Shown in pieces: positions 5,489-8,474 of a DNA stretch of 8,474 nucleotides. The translations under genes were made by a program, and so were the position numbers. Source of the stretch: Dehalococcoidia bacterium UBA4060 (lineage in GTDB: Bacteria; Chloroflexota; Dehalococcoidia; GIF9; UBA5629); NCBI GenBank assembly GCA_002383665.1, contig DFZI01000015.1:12527-21000 (forward strand), read 5' to 3'. Every line of letters starts with the position of its first letter. The stretch's first letter is position 1. The notes under the pieces were generated by a model. It worked only from the letters and a program-made list of their open reading frames with translations, was not told where the DNA came from and did no database searches.

Positions 5489-6465
5489 GTAAACTGGGTT
5501 GCTCCAGCCGTTTGGTGGTTATCCTCAGCATCGTAATACTGGCACTTGCTCTTGCATCGTTTACCTTTGGTCCCATCGGCGCCAAGCTCTTCGGAATTCA
5601 AGTACCGAGTGTGTTGCAAATCAGCAAACCCCATGTGTCCTTACCCTCAGAACCTATATTCCATGTAGGCGGTTTCAAAATAACCAATACCCTGATATCC
5701 TCCTGGGTAACCATTATCCTGCTCTGCACGCTGTTCTACTTCGCCACCCGCAAGATGAAGGAGGTGCCGGGAAGGTTTCAGGCCTTTGCTGAACTGACAG
5801 TCGGCGGCATTTACAATACCATACGTGATATAACGGGCGAGAAATATGCCAGAACTTTCTTCCCCATTGTCGCTACCATTTTTATATATGTTTTTACCAA
5901 TGCTATATTAGCCCTTGTACCGCTGTGGGGTACGTGGGGGCCGATCGAGGAGATACACGAAGGCTCGCATACGGCAACTATAATCGTGCCCTTCCTCCGT
6001 GCCGCTAACACTGATGTCAACCTGACCCTTTCCATCGCTCTCATATCATTTTGCTTCATCGAATTCCTGGGGTTCAGCAAGGCGGGCACCGCAAATTATC
6101 TTGACTCATTCTTCCACTTTAGAGCTTTAGGTAAGTCCTTCACCGAACTGTTCAAAGGCCATGTTAAGGCCTTTATCAGCGGGCTGGCATTCTGTTTCAT
6201 CAATATATATGTAGGCCTGCTGGAAATACTCAGCCATCTGATCAGGATTGTCAGTTTTACCTTCCGTCTCTTCGGCAACATGACAGCAGGCGAAATCCTG
6301 ATCGGCGTAATGACCTTTCTGGTCGCTCTCGTCATACCGTCGATATTCTATGGTTTCGAGACCCTGTTCGGCATACTCCAAGCTCTGATCTTCGCCGGGC
6401 TGACGCTGGTATTCGGTTTGATGTCATTAGCACCACACCAAGAAGAGGGTGCTGAAGAACATTAA
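5485..6465 (+). CDS. atpB: F1Fo ATP synthase subunit a
   Basis: This 326-residue polytopic membrane protein forms the stator half of the ion channel. The key helix reads SFTFRLFGNMTAGE, with the essential Arg at 261 (E. coli R210) and E270 (E. coli E219). Q299 in ILQALIF corresponds to E. coli Q252. ANTDVNLTLS at 174-183 matches the conserved Asp-Val-Asn segment. It is longer than E. coli subunit a (271 residues), mainly through an N-terminal region of about 65 residues with an additional hydrophobic segment (9-29) before the usual first helix (66-88). The start is GTG, in a GTGA overlap with the atpI stop, with AAGGAG at 5472-5477 seven bases upstream. It works with the c-ring to couple ion flow to rotation. 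Confidence 0.97.
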   Translation: MSKLGCSSRLVVILSIVILALALASFTFGPIGAKLFGIQVPSVLQISKPHVSLPSEPIFHVGGFKITNTLISSWVTIILLCTLFYFATRKMKEVPGRFQAFAELTVGGIYNTIRDITGEKYARTFFPIVATIFIYVFTNAILALVPLWGTWGPIEEIHEGSHTATIIVPFLRAANTDVNLTLSIALISFCFIEFLGFSKAGTANYLDSFFHFRALGKSFTELFKGHVKAFISGLAFCFINIYVGLLEILSHLIRIVSFTFRLFGNMTAGEILIGVMTFLVALVIPSIFYGFETLFGILQALIFAGLTLVFGLMSLAPHQEEGAEEH

Positions 6466-6492
6466 TATTCGTCAATTAAAAGGAGGATTTAG

Positions 6493-6723
6493 ATGGACCC
6501 TGAAACAATGAAAATGTTAGCTGCTGGCATCGCAGCCGGTTTTGGGATGTTGGGCCCGGGCCTTGGCCTTGGCCTGATCGGCCTTGGAGCAATGCAGGCC
6601 CTGGGACGCAATCCTGAGGCCAGAGGCCCGATTATGACCAACATGATACTTATCGGCGCTCTCACCGAAGCTGTTGGCATCTATGCACTGATCATCGCCA
6701 TCCTGCTTGCCATGGTGGTCTAA
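6493..6723 (+). CDS. atpE: F1Fo ATP synthase subunit c
   Basis: This 76-residue hairpin has two helices (about 6-36 and 47-74) joined by the polar loop GRNPEA. The ion-binding carboxylate is E59 in ALTEAVGIY. Residues aligned with Na+ ligands of Ilyobacter c are Leu26 (Gln32 there), Ala60 (Ser66) and Val61 (Thr67), so a proton-driven ring is expected. Pro22 in GPGLGLG and Tyr64, both typical of Na+-type rings, are kept. Many copies assemble into the membrane rotor. AGGAGG at 6481-6486 lies six bases before the ATG, the best ribosome site in the operon, consistent with the high copy number needed. It follows atpB by 27 bases. Confidence 0.97.
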   Translation: MDPETMKMLAAGIAAGFGMLGPGLGLGLIGLGAMQALGRNPEARGPIMTNMILIGALTEAVGIYALIIAILLAMVV

Positions 6724-6833
6724 TGCTGTGTAATGAGAAGAATGCTCATAATTTCGTGCGTTCCTTAATTTGCGATGGAAATATCAACCCTCTCGAAAGA
6801 AGGAAAATACAGTGATGGAAGTTTGAGGTAAAT

Positions 6834-7334
6834 ATGGAAAGTATCGGCATCAATTGGCAATTGCTGGTTGCTTTTCTGATAAACTTCCTTGTTTTATTCG
6901 GCCTTCTCACCGCAATCCTCTATAAGCCAGTCCTGAAAATGCTCGATGAAAGATCGGCTAAGATCAAGGAAAGCCTTGAACAGGCGGAGAAAATAAAGGA
7001 ACAGGCAAACCGTAGTGAAGAGCAGATCAAAGCGGCTATTGAGACTGCCCGCAAGGAGGGGCAGGCCATCATCGCACAGGCCTCACAAATAGCAGAAAAA
7101 ATAAAGGAAGATGCTAAGGGCGAAGCACGCAAAGAAGCTGATGTCATCATCGCTAAGGCCAGGGATGAAATCAAACTCGAGCGTGATAAATCGATCGGTG
7201 AACTCCGCAGTGAGTTTGCCAATCTTACAGTGCTTGCAGCAGAAAAAATCATCAAGGAATCGCTGGACGCCCAGAAACATACGAAATTGATCAACGAGGT
7301 TCTCGAGCAGAGCAATTCATTTAAACAAAATTAA
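6834..7334 (+). CDS. atpF: F1Fo ATP synthase subunit b
   Basis: This 166-residue protein has one N-terminal membrane helix (about 8-30, WQLLVAFLINFLVLFGLLTA), the YKPVLKMLDER junction at 30-40, then a long, charged, Ala/Glu/Lys-rich coiled coil to about 130 and a C-terminal segment that binds delta. It forms the peripheral stalk that holds F1 against the rotor. A dimer is expected, since no second b gene is seen. GAGG at 6825-6828 is five bases from the ATG. It is separated from atpE by 110 bases, the widest gap in the operon, with no clear promoter or terminator in it. Confidence 0.96.
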   Translation: MESIGINWQLLVAFLINFLVLFGLLTAILYKPVLKMLDERSAKIKESLEQAEKIKEQANRSEEQIKAAIETARKEGQAIIAQASQIAEKIKEDAKGEARKEADVIIAKARDEIKLERDKSIGELRSEFANLTVLAAEKIIKESLDAQKHTKLINEVLEQSNSFKQN

Positions 7335-7348
7335 AGCAGGATAAGCAA

Positions 7349-7888
7349 ATGATATCGACAATCTCTGCCAGGCGTTACGCTCAGGCGATATTTCAGATCG
7401 CTAAAGCCAATAATAACCTGGACGAATGGGCCAAAGATTTGAAAAGGATCGCCGAGATCGCCAAGGACCAAGATGTCATTGACATAATCGAAAATCCCAA
7501 GGTCTTATTCGACCAGAAGGCTGCTCTGATCAAACAGAAGCTGGGAAAGGCAAATGATCTCGTCCTTAATCTATGCTACCTGCTGATCATGAAAGGCAAG
7601 CTCAAAAATGCAGGCCAGATAGCAGATGAATATGAAGCTCTGGTGGATGAATATAAAGGTATCAAGCATGCCCTTGTTACCACGGCTGTGCCAGTAGATG
7701 AAGCTGAGAAGGCAAAAATAGCTGCTCAGCTTGAAAAAATAACCGGGAAAAAGATATCGGTAAAGCTCCAGGTCAATCCGGCAATCCTGGGTGGTATTAT
7801 CGCCAGGATTGAAGATACCCAGATCGATGGGAGTGTCCGTAACAAGCTGGAACTGTTAAGAAAAGACCTGGTACAGGCAACAAAGTAA
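7349..7888 (+). CDS. atpH: F1Fo ATP synthase subunit delta (OSCP-like)
   Basis: This 179-residue protein has the typical start SARRYAQAIFQIA (6-18), an all-helical N-terminal domain to about 105 that caps the alpha subunits, and the C-terminal signature NPAILGGIIARIEDTQIDGSVRNKL at 143-167 (GG at 148-149), which binds subunit b. It ties the peripheral stalk to the top of F1. Length is normal for the family. AGGA at 7338-7341 is seven bases before the ATG, and 14 bases separate it from atpF. Confidence 0.96.
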   Translation: MISTISARRYAQAIFQIAKANNNLDEWAKDLKRIAEIAKDQDVIDIIENPKVLFDQKAALIKQKLGKANDLVLNLCYLLIMKGKLKNAGQIADEYEALVDEYKGIKHALVTTAVPVDEAEKAKIAAQLEKITGKKISVKLQVNPAILGGIIARIEDTQIDGSVRNKLELLRKDLVQATK

Positions 7889-7896
7889 TCTACCTT

Positions 7897-7905
7897 AGGG
7901 GGTGA
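7897..7905 (+). promoter_or_regulatory. Ribosome binding site that fixes a TTG start for atpA
   Basis: AGGGGGTGA matches the anti-Shine-Dalgarno complement AGGAGGTGA at all but one base and ends six bases before TTG at 7912. The TGA at 7903-7905 within it is also an in-frame stop, so the reading frame cannot begin earlier. Confidence 0.85.
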
Positions 7906-7911
7906 GCAGAA

Positions 7912-8474
7912 TTGAAATCTCAGGAAAAAGATATAGTATCAGTAATTAAAGACCAGATTGAGCATTTTGGCGCTTCAGCTACCATGGCCGATGTTGGTAC
8001 GGTAGTAGAAGTCGGCGATGGCGTGGCCCGTATGCAAGGTCTGCGCAAAGCGAAAAATAATGAGTTGCTCGCCTTCCCCGGCGGTATTATGGGACTGGCA
8101 CTAAACCTCGAAGAAGATATAGTTGCCGCTGTGGTGTTAGGAGATTACGCACAACTCAAAGAAGGCGACGAGGTACGTTGCACAGGCCGCGTAGTCGAAG
8201 TACCAGTTGGTTCTGAACTGATCGGACGCGTTGTCAATACTCTGGGTGAGCCTCTCGATGGCTTAGGTCCTATCAAGACCACCAAGACACGCGAGATCGA
8301 GCGTATCGCTCCTAACGTAGTCGAAAGACAGCCGGTCAACAGATCAGTCCATACCGGCATCAAATGTATTGACGCTCTAATACCGATTGGACGTGGCCAG
8401 CGCGAATTGATCATTGGTGACCGCTCAATCGGCAAATCGGCTATAGCCATCGACACAATCATTTCCCAGAAGGG
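7912..8474 (+). CDS. atpA: F1Fo ATP synthase subunit alpha, 3' truncated
   Basis: The frame is open from TTG at 7912 to the window edge (187 full codons of about 500). An in-frame stop at 7903-7905 and a near-perfect ribosome site make TTG the start; the first in-frame ATG is 24 codons later and would remove the N-terminal helix. Visible blocks are the beta-barrel crown (VGTVVEVGDGVARMQGL, FPGGIMGLALNLE, RVVEVPVGSELIGRVVNTLGEPLDG) and the nucleotide domain start (TGIKCIDALIPIGRGQRELIIGDR). The P-loop reads GDRSIGKS at 169-176, where E. coli has GDRQTGKT at the same numbers. Lys175 is kept, while Q172, T173 and T176 are Ser, Ile and Ser. Alpha subunits form the F1 hexamer with beta and hold non-catalytic nucleotide. 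The gamma, beta and epsilon genes should follow outside the window. Confidence 0.97.
   Translation, partial: MKSQEKDIVSVIKDQIEHFGASATMADVGTVVEVGDGVARMQGLRKAKNNELLAFPGGIMGLALNLEEDIVAAVVLGDYAQLKEGDEVRCTGRVVEVPVGSELIGRVVNTLGEPLDGLGPIKTTKTREIERIAPNVVERQPVNRSVHTGIKCIDALIPIGRGQRELIIGDRSIGKSAIAIDTIISQK

Noticed and set aside
6920..7315. 131-codon minus-strand frame opposite atpF
   Set aside because: Ser/Leu-rich composition is the expected antisense image of the Lys/Glu/Ala-rich coiled coil of subunit b.
7902..7949. GTG at 7902-7904 as the atpA start
   Set aside because: It is out of frame with the alpha subunit and runs into a stop after 15 codons; it is part of the ribosome site.
1..8474. A new defence, mobile or multi-gene accessory system
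   Set aside because: Every gene of substantial length belongs to a recognised family, and there are no repeats, integrases, toxin-antitoxin pairs, or composition shifts visible by eye.

Overview
The window (about 8.5 kb, moderate GC, no mobile or repetitive DNA) is a compact housekeeping and metal-transport segment of a bacterial chromosome. Gene content and the order atpI-atpB-atpE-atpF-atpH-atpA, together with a group I (Cbi/Nik-type) ECF metal importer, Dtd and a BFN-domain protein, suggest an anaerobic Chloroflexota-like organism, perhaps of the Dehalococcoidia. That placement is inference from gene style and is not proven by any single marker here.

Layout. (1) 1-684, plus strand: the 3' three quarters of nadC (NAD biosynthesis), cut by the window edge. 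(2) 747-3615, minus strand, read right to left: a Fur-family regulator, then cbiM, a PDGLE-domain small membrane protein (CbiN/NikN-like), cbiQ and cbiO, tightly packed or overlapping. This is a complete ECF-type nickel/cobalt importer with its likely regulator as first gene. A perfect 9-4-9 inverted repeat containing two TTGCAA half-sites covers the -35 element of the apparent promoter. It resembles the Streptomyces nickel regulator (Nur) box as I remember it, so nickel is the favoured substrate. (3) 3680-4132, minus strand: dtd, D-aminoacyl-tRNA deacylase. (4) 4256-5041, plus strand: a bifunctional nuclease (BFN/DUF151) domain protein whose domain appears split by an insert of about 80 residues. 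It diverges from dtd through back-to-back promoters whose -35 boxes lie one base apart. (5) 5192-8474, plus strand: the first six genes of the F1Fo ATP synthase operon, ending inside atpA. The gamma, beta and epsilon genes are expected beyond the right edge.

How it fits together. The atp genes build a proton-type rotary ATP synthase: a, c, b, delta and alpha are seen here, and c keeps its carboxylate but lacks the usual Na+ co-ligands. The metal island would supply nickel or cobalt for metalloenzymes, with the Fur-family protein repressing its own operon when metal is plentiful. The remaining genes are independent housekeeping functions.

I see no CRISPR, tRNA, rRNA, insertion sequence, riboswitch or clearly new multi-gene system. 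The points most worth following up are the Nur-like operator on a probably leaderless fur transcript, the insert in the BFN protein, and the strong promoter whose -10 box contains the apparent atpI start codon.
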